Origin: Methylomagnum ishizawai | GTDB lineage: Bacteria; Pseudomonadota; Gammaproteobacteria; Methylococcales; Methylococcaceae | DNA length: 64,000 bases | Direction: 5' to 3' | Assembly: GCF_019670005.1 (NCBI RefSeq) | Contig: NZ_AP019783.1 | Span: 2,878,150 to 2,942,149, forward strand | In this document: positions 46,691 through 55,816 of the stretch, in pieces | How the letters are laid out: each line of letters opens with the position of its first letter | Numbering within the stretch: position 1 is the first letter of the stretch | Position numbers and translations under genes: made by a program | The notes under the pieces: generated by a model | Database searches by the model: none | What the model was told of the DNA's origin: nothing | The model's input: only the letters and a program-made list of their open reading frames with translations

Positions 46691-46720
46691 GAAAAAAGCC
46701 GGGGCGACCCGGCTTTTTCG
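46691..46720 (+). terminator. Rho-independent terminator after the DUF2126 pair
   Basis: AAAAAGCCGGG-gcga-CCCGGCTTTTT forms a perfect stem with A and T flanks, so it can work in both directions. It ends the two-gene transglutaminase operon. The next 240 bp to 46960 hold no gene I can support. Confidence 0.9.
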
Positions 46721-46960
46721 TGCTTGGTGGGTAGGGCCGTGGGCTGGGATTAAACCCGCGACCGCCATCCCACAAACAACGGACAGCCCTACAAAATCCA
46801 TGGTTGTTCCGCCAGCCGACACGGCGTAAAGTCCGTCCATCCCCTGCGGCAACCCGCGCCATCCCCACCCAAATAACAACAGCGGGATTCCGCCCGACCC
46901 CGCTCCACCCATTCCGCCGGCCCTGGCCCCCGCCCCGGAAACCACACATCGAGCTTCATT

Positions 46961-47362
46961 ATGGAATCCCCAGGCTGGACCACGGCGCGTCCCGGACAAC
47001 TGCCCTACACCTACGAGAACTTCGCCCGCGCCAAGGTATTTTTATTCGAGAAATGGCGCGAAAGGGCGGTTGAACTCCGCCTCGACACCCCGGTCGACCT
47101 GTCGGGATCGTGCAAATATGGCTCCTTGTTCATGCAGGCGGTGTTCGGCGGGACCATCCGCGGCCATTTCCAGCATCAATACAACTTCATCGACGGGCGC
47201 TTGGTGGACCTCAGCCACGACGCCGCCGATGTCGGGCGCATGTGCAATCCCTATCTGCACGAACCCGAATACTTCGCGATCCCCGAACTCCAGGCTTCCC
47301 TGGCCCGCTGCCTGCCACGGGTGGAGTGTTGGACCGCCGAATTCCTGGCCGACCCTCCTTGA
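46961..47362 (+). CDS. Small Cys-His-Asp protein, transglutaminase/papain-like (hypothetical)
   Basis: 133 residues, cytoplasmic by sequence. The order Cys51 (SGSCKYGSLFMQAVFGG), His72 (FQHQYNFIDG) and Asp83 (RLVDLSHDAADV) follows the nucleophile, His, Asp order of transglutaminase-like cysteine enzymes, with typical strand spacing. No named family was recognised. It lies just behind the DUF2126 pair but after their terminator, and converges with the chemoreceptor gene (10-bp gap). A functional tie to the large transglutaminases is suggestive only. Confidence 0.65.
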   Translation: MESPGWTTARPGQLPYTYENFARAKVFLFEKWRERAVELRLDTPVDLSGSCKYGSLFMQAVFGGTIRGHFQHQYNFIDGRLVDLSHDAADVGRMCNPYLHEPEYFAIPELQASLARCLPRVECWTAEFLADPP

Positions 47363-47372
47363 CCGCCCCCGC

Positions 47373-49406
47373 TCAGCGCAGCTTGAAAATCGCGATTTCC
47401 TTGCGTAGTTCGCCTATCGCGCCTTCCAGCCTCTGGGTGGCGGCGTTGGTCTCCTCCAAGGCCTGGGCCGAAATCCGGGCGCTCTCGGTCAAGGACACCA
47501 TGGCGTCGCGGATTTGCCGGGCACCCGCCGATTGCGAGCGCATCCCCTCGTGGACCGCCTCGAACCTGGGCATCAAAGCCTGCACTTCCTGGATGATCTG
47601 CGAGAAGCGCTGACCGATGCGGCGGGTCTCGGCCACGCTGGTCTGCACCTGCTCGTTGAACTTGTCCATCTCCATCACCCCGCTGCCCACGGCGTCGTGC
47701 ATCTCCCGCACCATATGCTCGATGTCCAGGGTGGCGACGGCGGTCTGGTCGGCGAGGCGGCGGATTTCCCGCGCCAGCACCGCGAACCCGAGGCCGTATT
47801 CGCCCGCCTTCTCGGCTTCGATGGAGGCGTTCAAGGACAAGAGGTTGGTCTGATCGGCGATCTTGGTGATGGTGGTGGTGATGCTGCCGATGGAATTGGC
47901 CTTGTCGTTGATGACGCCGAAACGCCCGGCTATCGATTGGGTGGCCCCAGCCAGATGGTGCATGGCCTGTTCCATATCGCCCAGCGCGGATTGCCCGGAA
48001 TCCGCCAAGTCCCGCGCATGGCCCGCCCCCTGGGTCACGCCGGCCATGGTGTTGACCAACTCTTCCGAGGTGGCGGAGATTTCCTTGGCGGCGGCGGCGA
48101 TTTGCAGCGTGGTCGCGCCCAGCCCGGCGGCTTCGTCGCCCTGGGCGCGGGTCATGGCGCTCAGGGTGTTGGTGGCGGACACCAGGTCGATGGTGGACTT
48201 CCTGACCTGCCCGATCAGCGAATTGAGATAGCTCACCATCCGCCCGAGGGCGTTCAGCAGCTTGCCGGTTTCGTCCTCGCGCTTGGTGTCCAGGGCCACG
48301 CTGAGATCGCCCTCCGCCACCCGCTCGGCGGTGATCACCGCCATCTGGATGGGCCACGAAATCGACCGCGCCACCCACAGGGCCAACAACACCACCGGAA
48401 TCAGGATCAAGGTCAGCAAGACGACCATGGCCTTGGTCTGTTCCTCCAGCATTTCCAAGGCTTCTTCGATATCCTGCTGGACCACGATGCCCCAACGGAA
48501 CGAGGGGATGTAGGTCCAGGCCGCCAACACCCGCCCCCCCTCGATATTGATGAGTTCGCCACTGCCCTGCCCGCCCAGCACGGCCCGCTGCGTACCCTGG
48601 CCAATCTCCGCGCCCAATCTGACGCTGAGATTGAAAGCCGCGTCGGGCCGGTGCCGGATCGGGGCCACGACCCGCGCCAAGTCGCCACCATCCTCCAAGG
48701 CGGCCACCACCACATAGCCGTTCTTGCCCAGGCCGGAATAATCGGTGAACGCCTCGAACACCTCGGCGGTATTCAGTTGCAGCACCAGGAAGCCGACCAC
48801 CCGGCCCTCCTGGTCGTAGACCGGCGCCGCCATGAACCCCAAGGGCGTTTCTATCCCCGGATAGAGCGCGAAATCGGAAATATCGGTGTCGAGCAAGGTC
48901 ATGGTGCGGCGCAACACATTCGCCATCGGCGTATCGCGCTGCGGCCCGTACAGCAGGTTGTCGCCCAGGGCGAGGTTGGTCTGGGTCTGCATCAGGACGA
49001 TGCCCCTTGGGTCCACCAACACCACCTCGGAAAACCCCAGGTTGGGCGCGAAATAGTAAAGCAGCGAACGCACATCGGCCTCGGCGGTGGCCCATTCCGA
49101 CGAACCCTTGATGGCTTTGCGCATGGCCACCGTGGCGACCGCCAGCCGTTTGAGCCGCCCGAACACACCGGCGGCACGGGTGCGTTCGTAGGCGTAGTCC
49201 TCGATGCTATCGGCCTTGGCGGCAACGATGACGCTGAGTTGCTCCTGTACCTTCTCGCGCAGCAAGCGCCGGGTCAGGCGGTCGTTGATATAGACCGAGA
49301 GCAAGGCCGGTACCAGCAGCAGCAGCATGAACCAAAACACCAGCCGCCGGGCCAGGCTGAGTCCGATGCGCGAACGCAGCGCGGAGAGCCAATCAATGGG
49401 TTTCAT
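47373..49406 (-). CDS. WspA-like methyl-accepting chemotaxis protein
   Basis: 677 residues from the ATG at 49406, which overlaps the upstream gene by 14 bp; a longer frame lies inside that gene. TM1 (about 22-42), a periplasmic dCache-type domain (about 45-320), TM2 (about 333-353), HAMP, and a signalling hairpin. The tip reads [20 protein letters not shown] and is followed by [20 protein letters not shown]; the Glu-Lys version of the normally conserved EAARAGE motif and the ATLDIE segment are marks of WspA receptors. It should drive the CheA encoded in the divergent operon. Last of five coupled minus-strand genes. Confidence 0.88.
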   Translation of the reverse strand: MKPIDWLSALRSRIGLSLARRLVFWFMLLLLVPALLSVYINDRLTRRLLREKVQEQLSVIVAAKADSIEDYAYERTRAAGVFGRLKRLAVATVAMRKAIKGSSEWATAEADVRSLLYYFAPNLGFSEVVLVDPRGIVLMQTQTNLALGDNLLYGPQRDTPMANVLRRTMTLLDTDISDFALYPGIETPLGFMAAPVYDQEGRVVGFLVLQLNTAEVFEAFTDYSGLGKNGYVVVAALEDGGDLARVVAPIRHRPDAAFNLSVRLGAEIGQGTQRAVLGGQGSGELINIEGGRVLAAWTYIPSFRWGIVVQQDIEEALEMLEEQTKAMVVLLTLILIPVVLLALWVARSISWPIQMAVITAERVAEGDLSVALDTKREDETGKLLNALGRMVSYLNSLIGQVRKSTIDLVSATNTLSAMTRAQGDEAAGLGATTLQIAAAAKEISATSEELVNTMAGVTQGAGHARDLADSGQSALGDMEQAMHHLAGATQSIAGRFGVINDKANSIGSITTTITKIADQTNLLSLNASIEAEKAGEYGLGFAVLAREIRRLADQTAVATLDIEHMVREMHDAVGSGVMEMDKFNEQVQTSVAETRRIGQRFSQIIQEVQALMPRFEAVHEGMRSQSAGARQIRDAMVSLTESARISAQALEETNAATQRLEGAIGELRKEIAIFKLR

Positions 49407-50706
49407 GGGAAATGCGCCCTTCCGCCGTGGCGGCGTTGAACCAATGGTTTTTCCAACCGCGGTATAAATCCTTGAGGAAATCATCCCATTGCTTGACCGA
49501 GCGGGTGCGTGGATAGGGCACCGGACGGATGGGATGCTGGCCGGACCAGACGATCTCGATGCGGCCATCCTCGCGGATCAGGCCCATGTTGAAGGAGCGC
49601 CAGGTGTGGCGGGTGGTGGAATCCACGGTGACGATGCCCTCGGGCGCGTCGAAGCTTTGCCCCAGCAAATCGTCGTTGACCGCGTTGACCTCGGTGGTGC
49701 CCGCCTGCGCCACCGCCCGTGCCCAGAGATGCACGCTGAAATAGGCGGTTTCCATCACATCGCTCAATACCCGTTTTTCACCATAGCGCTGGCGGAAGCG
49801 GTGGACGAACTCGGTGTTCTCCTTGCGCTCGACGCCCTGGAAATAAGGCCAGGCCGCGTAATGGCCGCTGACATCGACGGCGGGCAGCTTTTGCAGTTCC
49901 GGGTCGGAGATCGAGAACGACACCACCGGGAATTTCTGGGACTGGAGTCCCGCCTCGCGCAGGGCGCGGTAGAACGGCGCGTTGGAATCGCCGACCAGGG
50001 TGCTGAAGATCACATCGGGCCTGGCGGCCTGGATTTGGGCCACGACCGCCCCGGCATCCAAGCCGCCATAGGGCATATAGCCCTCGCCCACGACCTCCCC
50101 GCCCAAGGCCATCATCTGGTCGCGGATGATGGCGTTCACCGAGTGCGGCCAGACATAGTCCGAGCCCACCAGGAAGAAGCGCTTGCCCAGATGCTCGTAG
50201 GCCCAGTTGACGGCGGGCAGGATTTGCTGGTTGGGCGCCGCGCCGGTGTAGACAATATTGGGCGAGATTTCCAAGCCCTCGTAGGCCATGGGATAGATCA
50301 TCAGGGCGTGGTGGCGCTCGATCACCGGCCTCACGGTCTTGCGGCAGGCCGAGGTCCAGCAGGCGATGAGGGCGGCGACCTTATCCTGGCCGATGAGCTT
50401 TTCCGCCTGCCGGGCGTAGGTATCGGGGTCGGACGCGCCGTCCATGACCACGGCCTCGATTTGCCGGCCCAACAAACCGCCCTGGGCGTTGATCTCCTCC
50501 ACCGCCAACAATTCCGCGTCCACCATCGGTTTTTCGCTGATGGCCATGGCCCCGGTAAGGGCGTGGATGATGCCGAGCCGGATCGGTCCATGCTCCCCGG
50601 CGGGATGCCAGAACCACCACGCCTCCGAGGCCAGCACGCCGCCGAATAGGACCACGCCGGCCCATTTGAGGAGCATCCCGGTCCGCCCGGCGCGGTGTTC
50701 CGCCAT
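49393..50706 (-). CDS. UrtA-like periplasmic binding protein with N-terminal membrane anchor
   Basis: 437 residues from the ATG at 50706, overlapping the STAS gene stop (ATGA). An uncleaved-looking N-terminal helix (about 11-32, [20 protein letters not shown]) precedes a type 1 periplasmic-binding fold of the urea/amide group: [47 protein letters not shown] and [13 protein letters not shown] all match UrtA style. UrtA normally feeds an ABC importer (urtBCDE); none is encoded here. Instead the gene overlaps the chemoreceptor gene, so the protein likely presents ligand to the receptor. Ligand: urea or a short amide by family, unproved. Confidence 0.83.
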   Translation of the reverse strand: MAEHRAGRTGMLLKWAGVVLFGGVLASEAWWFWHPAGEHGPIRLGIIHALTGAMAISEKPMVDAELLAVEEINAQGGLLGRQIEAVVMDGASDPDTYARQAEKLIGQDKVAALIACWTSACRKTVRPVIERHHALMIYPMAYEGLEISPNIVYTGAAPNQQILPAVNWAYEHLGKRFFLVGSDYVWPHSVNAIIRDQMMALGGEVVGEGYMPYGGLDAGAVVAQIQAARPDVIFSTLVGDSNAPFYRALREAGLQSQKFPVVSFSISDPELQKLPAVDVSGHYAAWPYFQGVERKENTEFVHRFRQRYGEKRVLSDVMETAYFSVHLWARAVAQAGTTEVNAVNDDLLGQSFDAPEGIVTVDSTTRHTWRSFNMGLIREDGRIEIVWSGQHPIRPVPYPRTRSVKQWDDFLKDLYRGWKNHWFNAATAEGRISHETH

Positions 50707-51029
50707 CAGAGCGCGTCCCCGACGGCGGGGAGGATTTGGAACAGGGTGCTGAAGCCGCTGATCTCGAACACATCGCGCAGGGTGGAATTCAAGGCGCACA
50801 GCTTCAGGGAACCTTCGGGCGGGAGCCGCTTGGCCGCGACCAGGAACACCCGCAACCCCGCGCTGCTGATGTATACGACCTGCCCCAGGTCGAAGACCAA
50901 GCGCGATGCGCCGCCCTCGATCAAGTCCAGGCATTGCTGTTCCAGGTGCTTGGCGCTGGCGGCGTCGATGCGGCCTTCCAAGGCGATGACCAGGGTTTCG
51001 CCCGTTTGGGACGTGGCAATGTTCAACAT
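50706..51029 (-). CDS. STAS-domain anti-sigma-factor antagonist (RsbV-like)
   Basis: 107 residues, a single STAS domain. The phosphorylation loop reads VVYISSAGLRVFL with Ser55 and Ser56; the SSAGL form (instead of DSSGL) is common among proteobacterial and cyanobacterial antagonists. In partner switching, the dephosphorylated form binds the RsbW-like kinase or its target, and a PP2C phosphatase resets it. Both other parts are encoded in the divergent operon (53668 and 59805). Ends with ATGA overlap into the UrtA-like gene; 55 bp separate it from the permease gene upstream. Confidence 0.87.
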   Translation of the reverse strand: MLNIATSQTGETLVIALEGRIDAASAKHLEQQCLDLIEGGASRLVFDLGQVVYISSAGLRVFLVAAKRLPPEGSLKLCALNSTLRDVFEISGFSTLFQILPAVGDAL

Positions 51030-51084
51030 GTTTTCCTCGTGATGGGTAGATGATGGAACGCGCCCGGCAGGTCCGGGACGCGGC

Positions 51085-52824
51085 TTAATCGTTGAAAACC
51101 AACCTCAGTTCGCAATCTCCATGGCCGTGGCCCTCCGCGCCGCGCACCCGGACGCCATCGGCCAAGCGCCGCAGCAAATAGCCCGCCATCCTGAGGACCG
51201 CGTCGTTCTCGTCGTCGAGCATGTCCTCGTGGCTGGGCGGATGCATGGACAAGGGCACCAGCGAGCCGTGGTAATACAGCACCACCGCGAAGCTGTATTC
51301 GTTGAAGATGGTTTCCATTTCAATCAGGGCGGGCCGGTCGCCGCCACCGGACATCACGGCGTGTTCGGTGAGGATTTCGAACGCCTGCCAGGTGGCGTAT
51401 TCGGCCCGGCGCACCACTTCGGCCCGCGCTCCCCAGCTTTTGCCCTGGCGTTCCAGGAAGGCCACCACCTCGTCCAGCGAACCCTGGCGGGCGTCGATGA
51501 CCAAACGTCTGCGGGTATGGTCGCCGATGCGGAACAAGGCCGACAGCAACACCGCGCCCAACACGCCCAGCCCGACGCCGGAGAACAACAAGGATCGCAT
51601 GGATTCGGGCACTAGGTTCAGGAACAGGGTTTTCAGCGGCTCGAAGCTGAAACCCAGGATCAAGGCGATACCCACGGTGAGGATTTTGCGGTTATCCAGC
51701 AGGCGCGAGGCGATGACTTGCAGCCCCGCCATGATGGTGAACGAGGCCAGGAAGATCAGCGCCGCCCCCATCACCGGCTCGGGCAGGATTTCCCAGAACA
51801 CGATGGCCTTGGGCATGAACGCCAGACAAACCATGATGCCCGCCAGCCAAAACGCCAGATAGCGGCTGGTGCAGCCGGTCGCCGCCGCCAAGCCCACCGC
51901 CCCGCCGCTGGAAGTGAGCGGCAGGCCGTTCAGGAAGGAATTGACGATATTGGTCAAGCCCTCGGCATAGATGCCTTGTTTGAGCAATTCCGGGTCGGGG
52001 CGCTTCCAATCGGCGTCGTTGAAGCGCTGCGCCGCCACCAAGGCACCGAAGCCATGCAAAGCCAGGAACAAGCCGGTCAGGAGGGCGGGCAACACCGCGC
52101 CACCATCGAGGTGCCAGCCGATATTCATAGGCCGGGGCAGATAGAACAAAGGCGCGTCGACGAATTTTTCCCATTCCGCCAAGGGAATCGCCCCACTGAA
52201 CCAGGAGCCCAAAAAGCCGGCCGACAAGCCCAAAAAAGCCGAAACCAAGCGCAGGAAGCCGCTGGACCAGACATTGCACAGGATCATGGTGCCCAAGGTC
52301 AGCAGGAACAACAGGCCATCGCGGGGACCGGGCGTGGCGTCGGTGCCGGTTTCCAGCAAAAGCTTCATCCCGTTCGACCCCAGGCCCAGCCCGATCAGCA
52401 TCACCGCGACCCCGGCCACCTGCACCGTGAACACCCCGCGCATCTTGGCGAACAACAGGGCGAAGCCCATCTGGAACAAACCCACCATGCACACCGCCCC
52501 GAACACCGCCCCCAAACCACCGCTGGACTTGGCGACCAGCAAGGCGGCGAAGGTGGAGGAAGTCGCCTGCACCGGACAGAACAAGCCGGAGCCGATGCCC
52601 CACAGCTTGGCCGCTTGCAGCGCCACCCCGATGCCCGACCCCAGCAAGGTGGCGGAAATCAATTGCAGGGATTGCTCGTGGTCCAGGTCCAACACCCGCC
52701 CGAACAAGGGCGACACCACCAGATAAACGGCCAGGAACGAAATCTGCTGCAAAGCCAGCATCAAGGCCAGCCGGGGCGGTGGCCGGTCTTGGGTCCAGTA
52801 GACGATATTGTCGGGCTTACGCAT
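51085..52824 (-). CDS. NCS2 (solute carrier 23) permease fused to degenerate RsbW-like ATPase domain
   Basis: 579 residues from the ATG at 52824 (ATGA overlap with the carbonic anhydrase stop). About 1-435 is a NCS2 nucleobase-transporter fold (TM1 ALQQISFLAVYLVV, TM3 GIGSGLFCPVQATSSTF). The TM10 signature that reads TTYGENIGV in UraA is here TSSGGAVGL: the substrate-binding Glu has become Gly. About 440-579 resembles a HATPase of the anti-sigma kinase type (RAEYATWQAFEILTEHAV, FNEYSFAVVLYYHGSLVPL), but the N-box Asn and the glycine boxes are not evident. It may act as a sensor rather than a transporter. Confidence 0.75.
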   Translation of the reverse strand: MRKPDNIVYWTQDRPPPRLALMLALQQISFLAVYLVVSPLFGRVLDLDHEQSLQLISATLLGSGIGVALQAAKLWGIGSGLFCPVQATSSTFAALLVAKSSGGLGAVFGAVCMVGLFQMGFALLFAKMRGVFTVQVAGVAVMLIGLGLGSNGMKLLLETGTDATPGPRDGLLFLLTLGTMILCNVWSSGFLRLVSAFLGLSAGFLGSWFSGAIPLAEWEKFVDAPLFYLPRPMNIGWHLDGGAVLPALLTGLFLALHGFGALVAAQRFNDADWKRPDPELLKQGIYAEGLTNIVNSFLNGLPLTSSGGAVGLAAATGCTSRYLAFWLAGIMVCLAFMPKAIVFWEILPEPVMGAALIFLASFTIMAGLQVIASRLLDNRKILTVGIALILGFSFEPLKTLFLNLVPESMRSLLFSGVGLGVLGAVLLSALFRIGDHTRRRLVIDARQGSLDEVVAFLERQGKSWGARAEVVRRAEYATWQAFEILTEHAVMSGGGDRPALIEMETIFNEYSFAVVLYYHGSLVPLSMHPPSHEDMLDDENDAVLRMAGYLLRRLADGVRVRGAEGHGHGDCELRLVFND

Positions 52825-53525
52825 CAATCCAACACGGGCAGGAAGGTCGTATTGGCGGCGTCGGTGGCCCAGAGGTCGCCGGTTTCGAGGTCGAACCACC
52901 AGCCCCACAGGCTCAACTCCCCGGCGTCGATGCGCTCCTTGAGCCAGGGATAGGTGGCGAGATTGGCCAGCGAACCGCGGATGGCGGCGCGTTCCACCAG
53001 ATGCTGATGTTCGCGCAGGCTTTCGATATCCAGTTCGCGGACTTCTTCGCCCCCGGTATCCTCGCCGCCGCCCAAAGGCTTCATCACGTAATTGCAGCAG
53101 GCATCCATCGCGATGGAAACCCAGCCGCCGATGAAATCGCGTGGCAGCGGCTGCCCGGCGAAACCGCTCAGGAAGGCTTTGATGCCGCCGCAATGGGCAT
53201 GGCCCAGCACCACGATATGCTTGACCTTGAGGTCGCGCACCGCGTATTCGATGGCCGAACGCGCCCCGTCGTACTTGCCGTCCAGGCTATAGGGCGGCAC
53301 CAGGTTGGCGACATTGCGGACCACGAACAATTCGCCCGGATCAGCCCCGGTCAACAAGGCCGGATCGACGCGGGAATCGCTGCACGCGATCAACAGCACC
53401 TCGGGATGCTGGCCGTATTCGACCAAATCCCGCATCTTGTCCGGCTCCTGCCGGTAAAAGCGCTGCTGGAATCCCTGGATGCCTTCGAAAAGCTTGGCTA
53501 ACGCCGGATCGGTGAATTCTTGCAT
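52824..53525 (-). CDS. can: Beta-class carbonic anhydrase
   Basis: 233 residues with no signal peptide. Zinc ligands and catalytic dyad are complete: Cys48, Asp50 and Arg52 in IACSDSRVD, His109 and Cys112 in LGHAHCGG. The enzyme interconverts CO2 and bicarbonate in the cytoplasm. It is the first gene of the five-gene minus-strand operon that also encodes the NCS2-ATPase fusion, STAS protein, UrtA-like protein and chemoreceptor, all coupled or closely spaced. This suggests that inorganic carbon, or a CO2-yielding compound such as urea, is linked to the signal. Assignment is firm. Confidence 0.93.
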   Translation of the reverse strand: MQEFTDPALAKLFEGIQGFQQRFYRQEPDKMRDLVEYGQHPEVLLIACSDSRVDPALLTGADPGELFVVRNVANLVPPYSLDGKYDGARSAIEYAVRDLKVKHIVVLGHAHCGGIKAFLSGFAGQPLPRDFIGGWVSIAMDACCNYVMKPLGGGEDTGGEEVRELDIESLREHQHLVERAAIRGSLANLATYPWLKERIDAGELSLWGWWFDLETGDLWATDAANTTFLPVLD

Positions 53526-53667
53526 GACGGCCTGATTATGGGTTTACTGTTGACGAGCGGCGGGCGGGAATCCCACCGGGTACGGCTGCTGCCGACATTG
53601 TGCCTGTGCGACCGCCTGGGAGACAATCTCCCGCCGCGATAGCCTCCCACCCACCCTAGCGCCCAAC
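53526..53667. promoter_or_regulatory. Divergent control region of the two signalling operons
   Basis: 142 bp separate the carbonic anhydrase start from the RsbW-like gene. Both operons must be driven from here. I see no canonical sigma-70 pair, no -24/-12 sigma-54 element and no obvious operator palindrome. TTGACG at 53549 could serve as a -35 for the rightward operon, but no good -10 follows at the right distance. Confidence 0.4.
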
Positions 53668-54132
53668 ATGCCCAACACCCCCAACGGCAGCGCCGCCCCC
53701 GCCCAACTCAAGCTGAACCTGCGCCCGGACACGGCGGAACTGGAACCCCTGTCGCTGGCGGTGGAAGCTTTCGGCGCGGACCGGGATTGGTCCCCCGCCC
53801 TCGTCATGCAAATCAATCTGGTGCTGGAAGAAATCATCGTCAACACCATCGACTATGGCTATCCCGATGGCCGGGCCGGCCGGATCGAAGTCGTGCTGGA
53901 GGCCGACGCCTCCGCCATCCATATCCAGATCGAGGACGACGCCGATGCCTTCGACCCCTTCGCCGAAGCGCCCCGCCCCGATATCGCGGCGGTTTTGGCC
54001 GACCGGCCCATCGGCGGCCTGGGCGTGCATCTGGTCCGCCACTACATGGACGTTTGCGCCTATCGCCGCGTCCCTGGCCGCAACCTGATTTCCCTGGTCA
54101 AGCGGCTGCCTTCCCCCGCCCCCGCGGCTTGA
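53668..54132 (+). CDS. RsbW-like serine kinase (HATPase anti-sigma factor)
   Basis: 154 residues, one GHKL ATPase domain. N box: NLVLEEIIVNTIDYGYPDG with Glu54/Glu55 and Asn59; G1 region: EDDADAFDPFAEAPRPD; G2: RPIGGLGVHLVRHYMD. These are the features of SpoIIAB/RsbW kinases, which phosphorylate a STAS antagonist and sequester a sigma factor or another target. The STAS gene is in the divergent operon. First gene of the rightward seven-gene operon; the CheW gene follows after 5 bp. No sigma factor gene is nearby, so the final target is open. Confidence 0.88.
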   Translation: MPNTPNGSAAPAQLKLNLRPDTAELEPLSLAVEAFGADRDWSPALVMQINLVLEEIIVNTIDYGYPDGRAGRIEVVLEADASAIHIQIEDDADAFDPFAEAPRPDIAAVLADRPIGGLGVHLVRHYMDVCAYRRVPGRNLISLVKRLPSPAPAA

Positions 54133-54137
54133 TTCCG

Positions 54138-54587
54138 ATGTTGTTGCTGTTATTCAAGCTCGGGGCACGGCGCTACGCACTGGACGCCATGGCCGTGGCC
54201 CAAGTCTTGCCGGTGCCGACCCTGGAACCCGCCCCGCCCGGTCCCCAAGGCTTGGCCGGCTTGCTGCGCTACCGGGGGGGCCTGGTGCCGGTGCTGGACC
54301 TCCGCCAAATCGCCGAGGGCGAGCCTTGCGTCCTGGCCCTGAGCAGCCGGGTGATCCTGGTGGGCGGACGCGATGGTTTGCTGGGGCTCCTGGCCGAACA
54401 CGTCACCGATACCGCGCATTTGGACGCCGCCCATCAACTGGCGGCCATCGCCCGCCAATCCGGCCCGGATTGGCTGGACCCCACCCTTTACGAAGACGAG
54501 GAAGGCTTGGCGCAGCGGGTGCATTGGGCCGCGTTGCTGACGCCGGAACTACGGGCCTTGGCCGGACCCGAGGTCGATCCGCCATGA
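54138..54587 (+). CDS. CheW-like adaptor (WspB position)
   Basis: 149 residues from the ATG at 54138. CheW fold: LLFKLGARRYALDAMAVAQVL, LAGLLRYRGGLVPVLDLRQI and VILVGGRDGLLGLLAEHV. It links the receptor to CheA. Position (before CheR-TPR) and size match WspB. Its stop overlaps the CheR start (ATGA). Confidence 0.87.
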   Translation: MLLLLFKLGARRYALDAMAVAQVLPVPTLEPAPPGPQGLAGLLRYRGGLVPVLDLRQIAEGEPCVLALSSRVILVGGRDGLLGLLAEHVTDTAHLDAAHQLAAIARQSGPDWLDPTLYEDEEGLAQRVHWAALLTPELRALAGPEVDPP

Positions 54588-55816
54588 CGCCGGGCGACCG
54601 CGCCTACCTACGCGCCTGGCTGGAACGGGAATTCGGCCTGGACGCCGACACCCTGGGACCGGATGCGCCGGACTTGGCGCTAGCGGCCCGCCGCGCCGCC
54701 ACCGGCCTGGACGGGGACGCGGCCTATCTCCGGCTGTGGCGGCGCGACCCGCTGGAACGGCAGGCTTGGTTGGAACAAGTGCTGGTGGGCGAAACCTGGT
54801 TTTTCCGGGAACGGGGCGCATTCGGCCTATTGCGCCAACACGCCGGGGCATCCGGGCGGGCGGACCGTCCGCTGCGCGTCCTCTGCCTGCCCTGCGCCAG
54901 CGGCGAAGAGGCTTGGTCCATCGCCATCAGCCTGCGCCAAGCCGGGCTGGATGCGGACAGCGCCCGCATCGTCGCCATGGACGCGAGCCATGCCGCCCTG
55001 GACGCCGCCCGCCGCGGCCACTACGGCCTCCGCGCCTTGCGTGGACTCGACCCGCGGCAATGGGCGGAATATCTCCTGCCCGAGGCGGAAGGCCGCTTCC
55101 GGGTGGCGGACTCCTTGCGCGGCATGGTGGATTTCGTGGCGGGCAACGCCCTGGACGCCGGGATTCTGCGGCAGCATGCCCCGTTCGACGCGGTATTCTG
55201 CCGCAACCTGATGATTTATATGAGCGCGGCGGGCCGGGTCCAACTGTGCCGGTCGCTGGCGGACGGCCTAGCGGCGGACGGGTTGTTGTTCCTGGGCCAT
55301 GCCGAAACGCCACCGGAACCCGCCGCCTGGGCCCGCCATGGCGACAGCGGGGCGTTCGCTTGGCGCAAAGCCACGGCCCAGCCCCGTAGCCCGGATGCGG
55401 CGCGGCGGAGTCCGGGGAAGCCGCCCACCGATCCCCCGCCCGGATTGCGTTCCACGCCCGCCGGGCCGGGCGACGCCCCCCAATCCCCCAGGATCGCGCC
55501 GCCCAATCCGTCCCCGCCCGCCCTGCACACGGCCCGTACCCTCGCCAACCAAGGCGCTTACCAGGAAGCCCTGCGCCTCCTGGAACAAGCCGTCGCGCAC
55601 TCCCCGCTCGATCCCGACATACACGCCCTGCTCGGCATCCTCCACGACCGGCAGAACCAGCCGGAACGGGCGGCGCTGCATTTCCGCCGCGCCCTCTACC
55701 TCGCCCCCGGCCACGCCGAAAGCCTCGCCCACCTCGCCCTGCTGCAAGAACGCCGCGGCCTGCGGGCGGAGGCCGAACGGCTACGGCAGCGCCTGCGCCA
55801 GACGGTCGGGCCATGA
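54584..55816 (+). CDS. CheR methyltransferase with C-terminal TPR (WspC-like)
   Basis: 410 residues from the ATG at 54584. N-terminal helical domain, then the methyltransferase core: ETWFFRERGAF, VLCLPCASGEEAWSIAISL (S-adenosylmethionine binding) and FDAVFCRNLMIYM. A Pro/Arg-rich linker (about 275-325) leads to two or more TPR units (ALRLLEQAVAHSPLDPDIHA, ALHFRRALYLAPGHAESLAH). It methylates receptor glutamates; the TPR tail is the WspC/FrzF type of architecture. Overlaps both neighbours by 4 bp. Confidence 0.9.
   Translation: MTPGDRAYLRAWLEREFGLDADTLGPDAPDLALAARRAATGLDGDAAYLRLWRRDPLERQAWLEQVLVGETWFFRERGAFGLLRQHAGASGRADRPLRVLCLPCASGEEAWSIAISLRQAGLDADSARIVAMDASHAALDAARRGHYGLRALRGLDPRQWAEYLLPEAEGRFRVADSLRGMVDFVAGNALDAGILRQHAPFDAVFCRNLMIYMSAAGRVQLCRSLADGLAADGLLFLGHAETPPEPAAWARHGDSGAFAWRKATAQPRSPDAARRSPGKPPTDPPPGLRSTPAGPGDAPQSPRIAPPNPSPPALHTARTLANQGAYQEALRLLEQAVAHSPLDPDIHALLGILHDRQNQPERAALHFRRALYLAPGHAESLAHLALLQERRGLRAEAERLRQRLRQTVGP

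Noticed and set aside
50706-51029. STAS protein as a dead antagonist because the loop is SSAGL and not DSSGL
   Set aside because: The SSAGL form is common in functional STAS antagonists, so loss of the phosphorylation site cannot be claimed.
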